Counted from the first letter of the stretch, positions 25,842 through 34,294 are shown. The stretch: 64,000 nt of DNA from Litorimonas sp039975855 (GCA_039975855.1 JBDWGH010000002.1:496001-560000); one strand, 5' to 3'. Numbers and translations are program-made. Notes: generated from the letters alone by a model not told the origin.

Positions 25842-26144
25842 TTACTCCACACTTCGCGGGACAACGAAGAAACCATCATCTGACTTCGGCGCGTTTTTCA
25901 AAACATCTTCACGTTTGCCGCCATCCGAGACAGCGTCAGCGCGAAGCGGCGCAGGCATATCGACGGCAGATGTCATCGGCTCAACGCCTTCAACATCGAC
26001 CTCCCCCAACTGTTCGATCCAGGCCAGAATACCGTTCAAATCTTGCGCAATCGGTCCGCAAGCTTCGTCTTCGACATGCAAGCGTGAAAGCCTTGCGATT
26101 TTTTTGACGTCCTCTGCTGAGACGCCGTTTTCTGGTTGAGCCAT
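25842..26144 (-). CDS. gatC: Aspartyl/glutamyl-tRNA amidotransferase subunit C
   Basis: 100 residues, the small belt subunit that wraps GatA and GatB. It shows VSAEDVKKIARLSRLHV (about 8-24), LNGILAWIEQLGEVDVEGVEPM (about 37-58) and the C-terminal LRADAV then FFVVPRSVE. It is first gene of the gat operon, with a 180-bp gap to the divergent acyltransferase. Confidence 0.95.
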   Translation of the reverse strand: MAQPENGVSAEDVKKIARLSRLHVEDEACGPIAQDLNGILAWIEQLGEVDVEGVEPMTSAVDMPAPLRADAVSDGGKREDVLKNAPKSDDGFFVVPRSVE

Positions 26145-26326
26145 TGGGTCAGTCCTTCATCTTGAACCGCGCGGTTAGCAGGGGGCAAAAGCAGGGGCAA
26201 GACCTTCCCCACGCCTATGTGAACAGGGTTACACTTGTAACGCAGCTCTGCCCGACCTAGGTGCGCCATGAACAGGATACAGGCGGGTCGAAATTGACTC
26301 GGTCTTCTGCCCACTGAAAGCGATTT

Positions 26327-26914
26327 ATGTCTGCGCCTCAAATGCCTCCAAACGCCCCAAATTTCGGGGGCGCCATCTCACGCGCTTTTGGCCGGGTCAT
26401 GTTGCGTCTGGTCGGTATGAAAGTCGGCGGCACTATTCCAGATGTCCCGAAGGCTATTCTTCTCGGCGTGCCTCACACCTCGAACTGGGATCTCCTTTTG
26501 GCCATGGGCATGCGGTATGCACTTGGCCTGAAATATAGCTGGATGATGAAAGCCGAAGCGTTTTTCTTCCCTTTTGGCGGCATGTTCAAGGCCATGGGCG
26601 GCATCCCAATTGACAGAAAAGCGGCGAAAGATGTCGTTGGGCAGATGGAAGATTGGTTTAACGCAAACGAAAAAGCCTGGATCGGCATTACGCCTGAGGG
26701 CACACGCTCCAAAGTCGGCGTCTATAAAAAAGGCTATCTCCGCATCGCCTATGCCACGGGTGTTCCGGTTTTCGTGGTTGGCGTCGACAGCGTGACCCGC
26801 ACTCTTATCTTTGATGAAATGATGGACCTTACAGGGGATATCGAAGTCGATAACGACCGAATTCGCAATTTCGTACGTAATAGTTATACAGGTCTAAAGC
26901 CTGAAAAGAGCTAA
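26327..26914 (+). CDS. PlsC-like lysophospholipid acyltransferase (tandem copy 1)
   Basis: 195 residues. Acyltransferase motifs: HTSNWD (HX4D, about 50-55), GGIPIDR (motif II) and PEGTRSK (motif III). It is shorter than PlsC itself and close to the MnmA-independent 1-acylglycerol-3-phosphate acyltransferase-like proteins of about 200 residues. It probably acts at the inner membrane on lysolipids. First of three tandem homologues, divergent from gatC. Confidence 0.88.
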   Translation: MSAPQMPPNAPNFGGAISRAFGRVMLRLVGMKVGGTIPDVPKAILLGVPHTSNWDLLLAMGMRYALGLKYSWMMKAEAFFFPFGGMFKAMGGIPIDRKAAKDVVGQMEDWFNANEKAWIGITPEGTRSKVGVYKKGYLRIAYATGVPVFVVGVDSVTRTLIFDEMMDLTGDIEVDNDRIRNFVRNSYTGLKPEKS

Positions 26915-26925
26915 AACGGGGTCAG

Positions 26926-27552
26926 ATGACAAAATCATCCCCCAGACAGGGGATAGATTTGAAGTTCGATAACGCATTTATTGGTCCAAACACACCACGT
27001 ATGGGTAATGCGCTCACCCGGTGGATTGGGGACCGAATCTTAGGAGCCATGGGTTGGACGCTACATGGTGAACTGCCCAATCTGAAAAAAGCGATTATCA
27101 TTGGCGGACCGCACACCTCCAATTGGGATTTATTTTTGGCGATGGGGTCTATGCTGTCCGTTGGTTTAAAATTCTCATGGATGATGAAGAAAGAAGCCTT
27201 TTTCTGGCCGCTCGGCGCGCTCTGGAAATCTATGGGTGGTATTCCGATCGACAGGAAAGCGAAAATTGACGTCGTCGGCCAACTCAAGGACTTTTTCTCT
27301 ACCCAAGACAAAGTCTGGTTGGGCATCACGCCCGAAGGGACGCGGTCAAAGGTTGAGCGCTACAAAACCGGTTATCTGCGAATTGCAAAGGGCGTTGGCG
27401 TTCCACTTTTCATTGTTGGCATCGACAGTTTGAACAAGCGCATCATGCTAGACAAACTCTGGGACCCAAAAGGAGACATTGACGTAGAAAATGCGGCGAT
27501 CAAAAATTATATCGAGTCGAAATATGTTGGAATAAATCCTAACAAATCTTAG
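26926..27552 (+). CDS. PlsC-like lysophospholipid acyltransferase (tandem copy 2)
   Basis: 208 residues, strongly similar to copy 1 over its length: HTSNWDLFLAMG, the shared SWMMK-EAFF core, GGIPIDRKA and PEGTRSK. It begins 11 bp after copy 1, clearly by tandem duplication. It differs mostly at the N-terminus (QGIDLKFDNAFIGPN...). The acyl donor and acceptor cannot be told from sequence. Confidence 0.88.
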   Translation: MTKSSPRQGIDLKFDNAFIGPNTPRMGNALTRWIGDRILGAMGWTLHGELPNLKKAIIIGGPHTSNWDLFLAMGSMLSVGLKFSWMMKKEAFFWPLGALWKSMGGIPIDRKAKIDVVGQLKDFFSTQDKVWLGITPEGTRSKVERYKTGYLRIAKGVGVPLFIVGIDSLNKRIMLDKLWDPKGDIDVENAAIKNYIESKYVGINPNKS

Positions 27553-27637
27553 GACGCCTTTTCTAATCAGACTTGGCAGATCAGTATTCACACGCGTTTC
27601 TTTTCAAGCGCACAAAATTCAGTATGACGCGATTACT

Positions 27638-28237
27638 ATGAAATATGACAATCCACATATGTCTGCGCACAGTCCCCGTATGGGCAATGCTGTCACCCGC
27701 GCTCTTGGGTCTTTTTTTCTGAAACTGACAGGTTGGGAATTGAAAGGCCGCATGCCGGACGTCGACAAGTTCGTCATCATTGGCGTTCCGCACACTTCCA
27801 ACTGGGATGCTATCTCAGCCTCTCTCGCCATGCTGGCCAGCGGGTTCAAATATACTTTCTTGATCAAGAAGGAATGGTTCTTTTGGCCAATGGGTCCGTT
27901 ATTCCGCGCGCTAGGCGGTTATCCCGTTGACCGCGGACGTGGCGGTAAAGCGGTCGTTGCACAGCTTACCAAATATATCGAAGAAAGCGATCGCGTGTGC
28001 ATTGGCTTCCCACCCGAAGGAACCCGATCTCTAGTACAAAAATATAAAACGGGGTTCTTGCGTGTAGCCTATGCTGCGGATGTACCAGTCTTTATCTGCG
28101 CTTTTGACGGACCCAATAAGCATGTTGTTCTCGACCGCCTGTTCCCCTTAACAGGCGATATCGACGTCGACGCGAAGGCCATCAAAGACTATGTCGATGA
28201 AAATTGGGTGGGTGTTAATCCTGAACGCCAGAAGTAG
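27638..28237 (+). CDS. PlsC-like lysophospholipid acyltransferase (tandem copy 3)
   Basis: 199 residues with HTSNWD, then GGYPVDRGRGGKAV in place of GGIPIDR, and PPEGTRS. It is more diverged than copies 1 and 2 but shares the N-terminal SPRMGNAVTRALG pattern with copy 2 (TPRMGNALTRWIG). An 85-bp gap separates it from copy 2. Three divergent copies suggest separate substrates or dosage. Confidence 0.88.
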   Translation: MKYDNPHMSAHSPRMGNAVTRALGSFFLKLTGWELKGRMPDVDKFVIIGVPHTSNWDAISASLAMLASGFKYTFLIKKEWFFWPMGPLFRALGGYPVDRGRGGKAVVAQLTKYIEESDRVCIGFPPEGTRSLVQKYKTGFLRVAYAADVPVFICAFDGPNKHVVLDRLFPLTGDIDVDAKAIKDYVDENWVGVNPERQK

Positions 28238-28278
28238 ATCCCTAGGACAGTCCGTCCAAATCTGCTAACACCGCCCGC

Positions 28279-28860
28279 GTGATTACCTCCACACATGCCC
28301 TGCTCTCCCTTGCCGTCTTGTCAAAGCGAGGTGACCGCAAACGAAACCTTTCTGTGCTCGCGGGATCGCTCCTCCCTGATCTCGCCATCTTTCTGTGGTC
28401 GCCATATCAATCCATCGTCAACGGGGTATCCGGTGACGAAATGTGGAACGAGCTTTATTTCGCGCCGCCCATGCAAAATCTCATCGCATGGTTTAACTCC
28501 ATTCCGATTTATGCTGCCCTCGCTTTGATCGGTTTCTTTGCGCGCACCAAGACTTGGGGGAAGCTGCTGCTTGTTTTTGCCCTCGCCGCCCTCATTCATA
28601 TTGCCACAGACATGCCGGTCCATGCGGATGATGCCTATCGTCATTTCTGGCCGATTTCCGATTGGCGGTTTTACAGCCCGTTTTCCTATTGGGATATTGA
28701 TCATCATGCTGGATGGGTTGGAAAAATAGATATCGCCATCGCACTCGGATGCATCGCTGTGTTATGGCAACGTTTCCCAACGCGCTGGGTAAAAATCACG
28801 CTTTCCATCACGGCTTTAATTTACAGTCTTATGCTGGTCGGATCGCTCGTCTTAGGTTAA
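28279..28860 (+). CDS. YbcI/YdjM-like membrane-bound putative metal hydrolase
   Basis: 193 residues from GTG at 28279. Four to five hydrophobic segments; conserved-looking acid/His residues STHALLSLAVL, GSLLPDLAIF, IHIATDMPVHADDAYRHFWP and WDIDHHAG match the DUF457-like membrane metal-dependent hydrolase group. Activity in that group is little known. It runs in the same direction as the acyltransferases and ends just before ruvX. Confidence 0.7.
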   Translation: MITSTHALLSLAVLSKRGDRKRNLSVLAGSLLPDLAIFLWSPYQSIVNGVSGDEMWNELYFAPPMQNLIAWFNSIPIYAALALIGFFARTKTWGKLLLVFALAALIHIATDMPVHADDAYRHFWPISDWRFYSPFSYWDIDHHAGWVGKIDIAIALGCIAVLWQRFPTRWVKITLSITALIYSLMLVGSLVLG

Positions 28861-28868
28861 CGGGCCCC

Positions 28869-29321
28869 ATGCCAATTCAAACGCTTGACGATATTGCAGG
28901 AACAACAGGCCCGTTGCTTGGGCTCGATCCAGGGACAAAGACTCTAGGCTTAGCTATTTCGGACCGAACGCGCCTCATCGCCACTCCATTATCAACTATT
29001 CGCCGAAAAAAATTCACGCCCGACGCGACTGAATTGCTGGAGATTTATGACCGAAATGACGCTGTCGCCCTTATCATTGGCTTACCTATGAATATGAACG
29101 GAACGGCGGGTCCCCGCGTTCAATCCGTCAAAGACTTCGCAGCCAATTTGATGAAAATCCGGGATTTGCCGATTTTCTTTTGGGATGAGCGCCTATCGAC
29201 TATGGCGGTCACACGCGGAATGCTCGACGCCGATATGAGCCGAAAGAAGCGCGCAGAGAACGTCGATAAATTAGCCGCAAGTTATATCTTGCAAGGCGTG
29301 TTGGACCGCCTAAGAAATTGA
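28869..29321 (+). CDS. ruvX: Putative pre-16S rRNA nuclease RuvX/YqgF
   Basis: 150 residues from the ATG at 28869, 8 bp after the previous stop; a longer frame starting at 28713 runs inside the upstream gene and is not used. The RNase H-like fold is shown by LLGLDPGTKTLGLAISD, ALIIGLPMNMNGTAGPRVQSV, WDERLSTMAVTRGML and KKRAENVDKLAASYILQGVLD. It acts in 16S rRNA 5'-end maturation in E. coli. Confidence 0.93.
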   Translation: MPIQTLDDIAGTTGPLLGLDPGTKTLGLAISDRTRLIATPLSTIRRKKFTPDATELLEIYDRNDAVALIIGLPMNMNGTAGPRVQSVKDFAANLMKIRDLPIFFWDERLSTMAVTRGMLDADMSRKKRAENVDKLAASYILQGVLDRLRN

Positions 29322-29403
29322 CCTCAAATTCTGGGCGCATCTTAGGACATCCTAAAGCCCACCTCCGCTATTCAATTCACGCTCCATGATAAAGGGACGT
29401 TTG

Positions 29404-29874
29404 ATGCGAATACTCTTTGGCCTCTGCGCTTTCGCGCTTTTAACCGCCTGTTCTTCCGACCTCTCAAAAGGCGCCTGCCTGAAGATAACCGCGACGGACT
29501 ATATCGCTGTGAAAGGGTCCGAGTCAGGCCGAACAGCCCCAAATCGCGCCGGCGCTCAAATGTTCAACGAAAGGGTAAACATCGCGGGACTTGGGGACCG
29601 TCGGAAATCAATGTTCGGTATCAAAGTGAAATCTATGACACCTAGAACTCGAGATTTATCAGAATTGACATTGTTAGATTTTAAGTGCGAGCGCCGGGAA
29701 CTAAAGTGCAAAAACAAAATGGCTAGCGCCTGCCAAAGCTTCACATGCGCAGGTAAATTGCCAGCTGATATTGTAGTTAACTTTATCGACACCCCAGTCA
29801 GCAAATTTTACAAAACCGATTACTCAACTTATGCCGAATGGGATGGTAAAAATTTGAGATGTTTAAAAAACTAA
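29404..29874 (+). CDS. Small lipoprotein of unknown function
   Basis: 156 residues from the ATG at 29404, preferred over 29386 because AAAGGGA lies 7-8 bases before it. The signal peptide ends in a lipobox LLTAC. The mature part is basic with several cysteines (for example FKCERRELKCKNK and CQSFTCAG), likely disulfide-bonded in the periplasm. No family recognised. Confidence 0.72.
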   Translation: MRILFGLCAFALLTACSSDLSKGACLKITATDYIAVKGSESGRTAPNRAGAQMFNERVNIAGLGDRRKSMFGIKVKSMTPRTRDLSELTLLDFKCERRELKCKNKMASACQSFTCAGKLPADIVVNFIDTPVSKFYKTDYSTYAEWDGKNLRCLKN

Positions 29875-29902
29875 CCCAAAAGCAAACAAACTAGAGAGTC
29901 CC

Positions 29903-30217
29903 ATGTTAGACCTTAGACCGAATTGCGAATGGTGCGATTGTGATCTGCCGCCTGACTCCCCTGATGCCAGAATTTGCTCTTATGAGTGCACTTATTGCGC
30001 CACTTGCGTAGACGGGATTTTGCAAAATGTTTGCCCGACCTGTGGCGGCGGATTTGCACCAAGGCCCATTCGTCCAAAACAAAATCTGAGAGACGGAAAA
30101 ACGCTCGGGCTAGGATTTCACCCTGCCAGTGAAAAACGCATTCATTCCCCATTCTCGGAGACAGATGTGAAAGCGCATGTCGCGCGGATAAAAGAAACTG
30201 CACCCGAAGATCGCTAG
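29903..30217 (+). CDS. DUF1272-family zinc-ribbon-like protein
   Basis: 104 residues. The start MLDLRPNCEWCDCDLPPDSPDARICSYECTYCATC with later CPTCGGG matches the DUF1272 pattern, a small Cys-rich fold with several CxxC pairs likely to hold zinc. The C-terminal 50 residues are hydrophilic and less typical. Function unknown. Confidence 0.83.
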   Translation: MLDLRPNCEWCDCDLPPDSPDARICSYECTYCATCVDGILQNVCPTCGGGFAPRPIRPKQNLRDGKTLGLGFHPASEKRIHSPFSETDVKAHVARIKETAPEDR

Positions 30218-30370
30218 GTCCTTTACTAGCGCGCTAACATCCGTTCAATTCGCCAAGCTTAGCTGAAACAATTTTCGTTTTAAATTCGACACAATAAGGT
30301 ATTCGCCATCGAAAACGATATCACTCAATGGATACGCGACCACCAGCAATATGCCCTACTGGTTGTTCCG

Positions 30371-30811
30371 TTGATTGCTTTTCTGGAAGCCTTTGTCGGC
30401 ATTGGCTTGTTTGTGTCGGGCGCGATTTTGTTGTCGGTTTGCACGTTTCTCTACGTCGAGCAAATTGCCACTCTCCAACAAATGCTACCCTTGGCATTTT
30501 TGGGTGCGCTGCTGAGTGACCATAGCGGGTTCTATATCGGGCGCTCCATGGGGCCTCGATTTCATCAAACGCCGTTCGCGGTTAAACGCGCCCAAATGCT
30601 TGAGAAGGCCGAGCAAACCATCGCTAAATATGGTGTGTTTGCAATTTTCATCGGACGGTTTTTGACCCCTATTCGAAGCATCGTGCCATTAGTGACAGGC
30701 ATTAGCGGAATGGCCCGCGCGAGATACACGACCTTCGATATTATTGCCTGCGGATCATGGACAGTTTGTTTGGGTTTGTTAGTCCTGGGGATAGATAAAC
30801 TTTGGAGCTAG
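30371..30811 (+). CDS. DedA family membrane protein, start codon uncertain
   Basis: DedA proteins are inner-membrane flippase/transport-like proteins. The GFYIGRSMGPRFH, FIGRFLTPIRSIVPLVTGISGMA and C-terminal helix match the family. The only conventional in-frame start is TTG at 30371, inside the first membrane segment. The frame continues open to 30308 and would add IENDITQWIRDHQQYALLVVP, which fits the usual DedA N-terminus. A start at ATC (30308), with AAGG 8 bases upstream, is therefore possible. No ATG, GTG or TTG occurs in the extension. Confidence 0.82.
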   Translation: MIAFLEAFVGIGLFVSGAILLSVCTFLYVEQIATLQQMLPLAFLGALLSDHSGFYIGRSMGPRFHQTPFAVKRAQMLEKAEQTIAKYGVFAIFIGRFLTPIRSIVPLVTGISGMARARYTTFDIIACGSWTVCLGLLVLGIDKLWS

Positions 30812-30959
30812 TGGCGGCTGCTTTCCTGGCAAAACGGACTCCATACTTTTCACAAAAACTCTATCCCGCTTTCACAAAATTAAAAAACGTTTTAAACCAA
30901 TCTCTTATCCTTTAATTCAAGAGAATAATCCTCACTTTCGAAAGCTGTGATATATTGGA

Positions 30960-31270
30960 CGAGTTCTTTCAAACACGGGACAGGCGAGGCCTCGCTTGCT
31001 GGTTTGGGGGACGATGGGTCTGAGCGTCGGAGTGTGAGAACTCTGGAGGTGCCGGGACTTTAGGAGTGAGAGCCGATGCGTGGGGCCAGAGATGCCTCAA
31101 CTCGTAGGACAAACGGGCCGCTTCTTCAAAAACCATCGCCGCAGAGCGTGTAATTCGCGTCAGCGAAATGTACACGTTGATTGGTCTTACAAGCCAATCA
31201 ACTCGTCTTCGCGTAAAACAACTTTCTTCTACCCTTTGGTATTCCATCGGGAAGACAACTCTGCGGGCAT
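30960..31270 (+). ncRNA. Candidate structured RNA region between dedA and pyrB
   Basis: The 598-bp gap 30812-31409 has no convincing gene. It contains a 12-bp palindrome GCGAGGCCTCGC (30984-30995) and two back-to-back strong hairpins: 31147-31176 (CGTGTAATTCGC with GCGAAATGTACACG) and 31177-31201 (TTGATTGG with CCAATCAA). The GC-rich segment stands out from its AT-rich flanks, and a TATATT lies at about 30950. It does not match RNase P, SRP, tmRNA or riboswitch signatures known to me. Strand is not established. Confidence 0.3.
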
Positions 31271-31409
31271 GTCCTGCTTAATATGAGTTCTTCGGCCGAC
31301 CACTTGATTGGCGGCAAATATAAACACGTGTCTGGAAACCAAGCGCTTCGCAATTGACGCCCCGCCCCTCTCCCGCTAACGCATCGCAAATTGAGGACCG
31401 GAAAGCCTT

Positions 31410-32402
31410 ATGACACAGACGACTGCGCCACACGAATATGACGCCTACCCGTTCACCCGCGAACATTGCCTTTCCATTTCCGATTTTCACCGCGTTGATA
31501 TTGAACGACTGCTAGACTTGGGCGCGCATTATCTAGACCTCTCGGAGCAAAAAGACGGTGCACGCAAAGTCTTACGCGGCAAAACCCTCATCAATCTATT
31601 CTTTGAAAACTCAACGCGGACTGAAAAGTCCTTCGAGCTAGCCGGCAAACGTCTGGGCGCGGATGTAATTTCCATGCAGGTCGCATCATCTTCGGTCAAA
31701 AAGGGCGAGACCCTGTTGGATACAGCCGCAACGCTAAATGCTATGAATCCAGACCTTTTGGTTGTGCGTCATGGTAGCTCCGGCGCGCCTGCCTTGCTTT
31801 CGCAAAAAGTGTCCTGTTCTGTTATCAATGCGGGTGACGGCATGCATGAACATCCAACTCAGGCCTTGCTCGACGCCCTAACGTTACGCGAAGCCTTTGA
31901 TGGCGATATTGGCGGATTGCAGATCGCGATTTGCGGTGACATCCTGCACAGCCGCGTCGCACGGTCTAATGTCCAGCTTCTAAATTTGTTGGGCGCGAAT
32001 GTGCGGCTTATCGGACCACCTACGCTTATCCCGACTGATGCAGATCGTTGGGGCGTCGAAGTCTTCCATGACATGGAAACGGGTCTAAAAGGCTGTGACG
32101 TTGTCATGATGTTGCGCCTGCAATTGGAACGTATGAAAGGCGCTTTCGTGCCGTCGAAACGCGAATATTATCATTTCCACGGACTAACCCGCGCCAAACT
32201 GGCCCATGCGAAACCCGGTGCGCTGGTCATGCATCCTGGCCCAATGAACCGCGGCGTAGAGATTAGCTCTGACGTGGCAGACGATCCGGACATCAGTCTC
32301 ATAACCAACCAAGTGGGTGCTGGTGTCGCTATGCGTATGGCTATTCTTCATGCGCTCTCCGACGCGCAAGACACCCGGCGGAATGCGGGAGACGCGGCAT
32401 GA
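31410..32402 (+). CDS. pyrB: Aspartate carbamoyltransferase catalytic subunit
   Basis: 330 residues; makes N-carbamoyl-aspartate in pyrimidine synthesis. Carbamoyl-phosphate motif FFENSTRTEKSF (S68-T71), GDGMHEHPTQALLDALT, the aspartate-side VMMLRLQLERM, and HPGPMNRGVEI are intact. The ATGA overlap with the next gene couples it to a dihydroorotase-like partner, as in the class A ATCase assemblies. Confidence 0.96.
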   Translation: MTQTTAPHEYDAYPFTREHCLSISDFHRVDIERLLDLGAHYLDLSEQKDGARKVLRGKTLINLFFENSTRTEKSFELAGKRLGADVISMQVASSSVKKGETLLDTAATLNAMNPDLLVVRHGSSGAPALLSQKVSCSVINAGDGMHEHPTQALLDALTLREAFDGDIGGLQIAICGDILHSRVARSNVQLLNLLGANVRLIGPPTLIPTDADRWGVEVFHDMETGLKGCDVVMMLRLQLERMKGAFVPSKREYYHFHGLTRAKLAHAKPGALVMHPGPMNRGVEISSDVADDPDISLITNQVGAGVAMRMAILHALSDAQDTRRNAGDAA

Positions 32403-33664
32403 GCATCACCCTAACAGATATCCGCATTCTCGACCCCGAAAGCGGGCGCGACGAGATCGGTCATATTCGAATTGAGGACGGCAAGATTGCCGAACTCGGC
32501 CCAGATTGCGCGATTTATGGAACCGTAATTGAGGGCCAAGGCCTATGCGCAGCACCTGGCCTCATCGATATGCGCGTCACCACTGGCGAACCCGGGCGCG
32601 AAAACCGCGAAACTTTAGTCACCGCAGCCGAAGCAGCGGTCGCGGGCGGAGTAACCTCGATGGTCGTCATGCCGGGCACTGACCCAGTTCTCGATGATAT
32701 GGCGTTGATTGATTATGTGATGCGGCGTGGTGAAAATCTGCCCGTTGATATTCATGTAGCTGGCGCTCTTACCAAAGGGCTGAACGGCGAAACCATGACG
32801 GAAATCGGCTTGATGCAAGAGGTGGGTGCCGTGATGTTTGCTAGCGGAAAAGCTCCCATCCGCGACGCGCAAATGATGCGGCGTTTGCTGTCCTATTCCG
32901 CCAGTTTCAACGCGCTGATTTCTAATCATTGTATGACCCCTGAAATGTCCAACGGTACGGTCGCGCATGAAAGTGACTTCTCATCCCGCCTCGGCTTGAC
33001 GGCAGCGCCCGCTGTATCAGAGCGCATGATGGCGGAACGCGATATCGCATTGGCTGAACTTACGGGAGGACGGGTATTACTCGACCTTATCTCATCAGCG
33101 GAAGTCCTTCCGGCCCTGCGCCGCGCCAAAGCGAAGCAACTCGACGTCGCCGCGTCAGTATCCATTAATCATTTGGCGCTCAATGAAATCGATATTGGAG
33201 ATTATCGAACCTTTGCGAAACTGGAACCGCCTTTACGGGAAGAACGGGATCGCCAAGCTCTGCTCGGCGCTATCAATGACGGCACGATTGATGTGATTGT
33301 CTCGGACCATGATCCGCGCCCAGCTGGTGAGAAGCGCTTACCTTATGCTGAAGCGTCCCCGGGGGCCGTAGGGCTTGAGCTACTCTTAGCGGCGGGCCTC
33401 AGCCAAATTGCCGATGGGGCTTTAGAGATGCTGCCCTTCCTTGCGGCGCTAACTTGTAATCCTGCCGATTTACTCGGTCTAGATAGCGGCGTGTTACGCG
33501 AAGGCGCCGCAGCCGATATCGTGATATTCGATCCGAATGAACCGTGGGTCTGTGACGCCGAAAACCTACGCAGTCGATCGAAAAACACGCCATTCGATGG
33601 CCGCCGCATGACGGGGCGCGTGCGCCATACGATTAAACGTGGAAAGCTGGTTTATTCTGCGTGA
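32399..33664 (+). CDS. Non-catalytic dihydroorotase homologue (PyrC'/PyrX)
   Basis: 421 residues of the amidohydrolase fold. The metal-binding HxH after the first strand is missing: the family GLIDxHxHLREPG reads GLIDMRVTTGEPG, with R59 and T61 in place of the two histidines. Later histidines (ISNHCM, VSDHDPRP) remain. This is the pattern of PyrX/PyrC' subunits that do not hydrolyse dihydroorotate but stabilise ATCase. Coupling with pyrB supports that. A true pyrC should be elsewhere in the genome. Confidence 0.9.
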   Translation: MSITLTDIRILDPESGRDEIGHIRIEDGKIAELGPDCAIYGTVIEGQGLCAAPGLIDMRVTTGEPGRENRETLVTAAEAAVAGGVTSMVVMPGTDPVLDDMALIDYVMRRGENLPVDIHVAGALTKGLNGETMTEIGLMQEVGAVMFASGKAPIRDAQMMRRLLSYSASFNALISNHCMTPEMSNGTVAHESDFSSRLGLTAAPAVSERMMAERDIALAELTGGRVLLDLISSAEVLPALRRAKAKQLDVAASVSINHLALNEIDIGDYRTFAKLEPPLREERDRQALLGAINDGTIDVIVSDHDPRPAGEKRLPYAEASPGAVGLELLLAAGLSQIADGALEMLPFLAALTCNPADLLGLDSGVLREGAAADIVIFDPNEPWVCDAENLRSRSKNTPFDGRRMTGRVRHTIKRGKLVYSA

Positions 33665-33996
33665 GAAACGGGCGTTACGCCTGCTTTTTCTAACTCACGT
33701 CCCATCGTCCCAGTTAAAAAGTGGAATAGCATTTTGAAATCCGATCCGAGTGACCAGAGCGGATAGGTAAAGGTGGCAGGCTTGTTTTTCTCGATCAAAC
33801 CGTGACTGACCCAAGCGAAGAAATAACCGCTCACAAAAACCAAGGGAATCAGAGCCCATTTTTGCGTCACGACAAGATATACTAACAACGTAATAGCTAA
33901 ACCTGTCCCAACATAATGCCAGCCGCGCGTTGCCGCTTGAGCATGTTCGCGCAGGTAATATGGCCAGAATTCAGCGTAAGTTTGGATCGTTTTCAT
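33652..33996 (-). CDS. Mpo1-like (DUF962) membrane protein
   Basis: 114 residues: FWPYYLREHAQAATRGWHYVGTGLAITLLVYL near the N-terminus, a second hydrophobic stretch WALIPLVFVSGYFFAWVSHGLIEKNKPATF, and PLWSLGSDFKMLFHFLTG at the end. This is the DUF962 pattern (HxxxxxxxxHxxG and H-G-x-x-E-x-N-x-P), related to yeast Mpo1, an Fe-dependent dioxygenase of 2-hydroxy fatty acids. It converges with the pyrX gene by 13 bp. Confidence 0.88.
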   Translation of the reverse strand: MKTIQTYAEFWPYYLREHAQAATRGWHYVGTGLAITLLVYLVVTQKWALIPLVFVSGYFFAWVSHGLIEKNKPATFTYPLWSLGSDFKMLFHFLTGTMGRELEKAGVTPVSHAE

Positions 33997-34109
33997 GGGG
34001 TTTTAGTAGGAGATATCCGCCCATTTGTCTAACCCAGTTAAGATAGCTTCAAATCAATTATCAGAAAAATCGTAAGACTTTAGCAATGTTAACGAGATGT
34101 TTACCCTGT

Positions 34110-34190
34110 TCCTTAATAGAGGGGGTGTCTCCTCTAGGGGACACCCACCATTCACCTAATACCTTTCGGGCGCTTCGGCGTCCTTTTTTT
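34110..34190 (+). ncRNA. Candidate small RNA with two hairpins before tRNA-Asn
   Basis: In the gap 33997-34294 a 10-bp stem GGGTGTCTCC/GGGGACACCC with TCTA loop (34123-34146, one G-T pair) is followed by a rho-independent terminator (34168-34190). No open frame explains the terminator: the nearest gene on this strand is pyrX, 500 bp upstream. The stem contains an anti-Shine-Dalgarno-like CUCCUCU stretch. Promoter not located. Confidence 0.35.
34168..34190 (+). terminator. Rho-independent terminator
   Basis: GGGCGC-TTCG-GCGTCC (stable UUCG-type loop) followed by eight T. It ends either a small RNA or a long read-through transcript, directly before tRNA-Asn. Confidence 0.85.
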
Positions 34191-34294
34191 TGGCCGCATG
34201 ACATTTCGGTGTTTTTTTTAGGAATTGAGTGAAAAGCGGACTTGCCGAACCGGAAAAACGCTTGTATCAGGCGCGCCTACCTTGAACGGTCTAT

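Noticed and set aside
28713..28868. Longer start for ruvX
   Set aside because: The extension lies inside the upstream membrane gene and lacks family similarity; the ATG at 28869 matches RuvX.
30969..31247. 92-residue minus-strand open frame in the dedA-pyrB gap
   Set aside because: Pro/Arg/His-rich low-plausibility protein, no ribosome site; the region has RNA-like hairpins instead.
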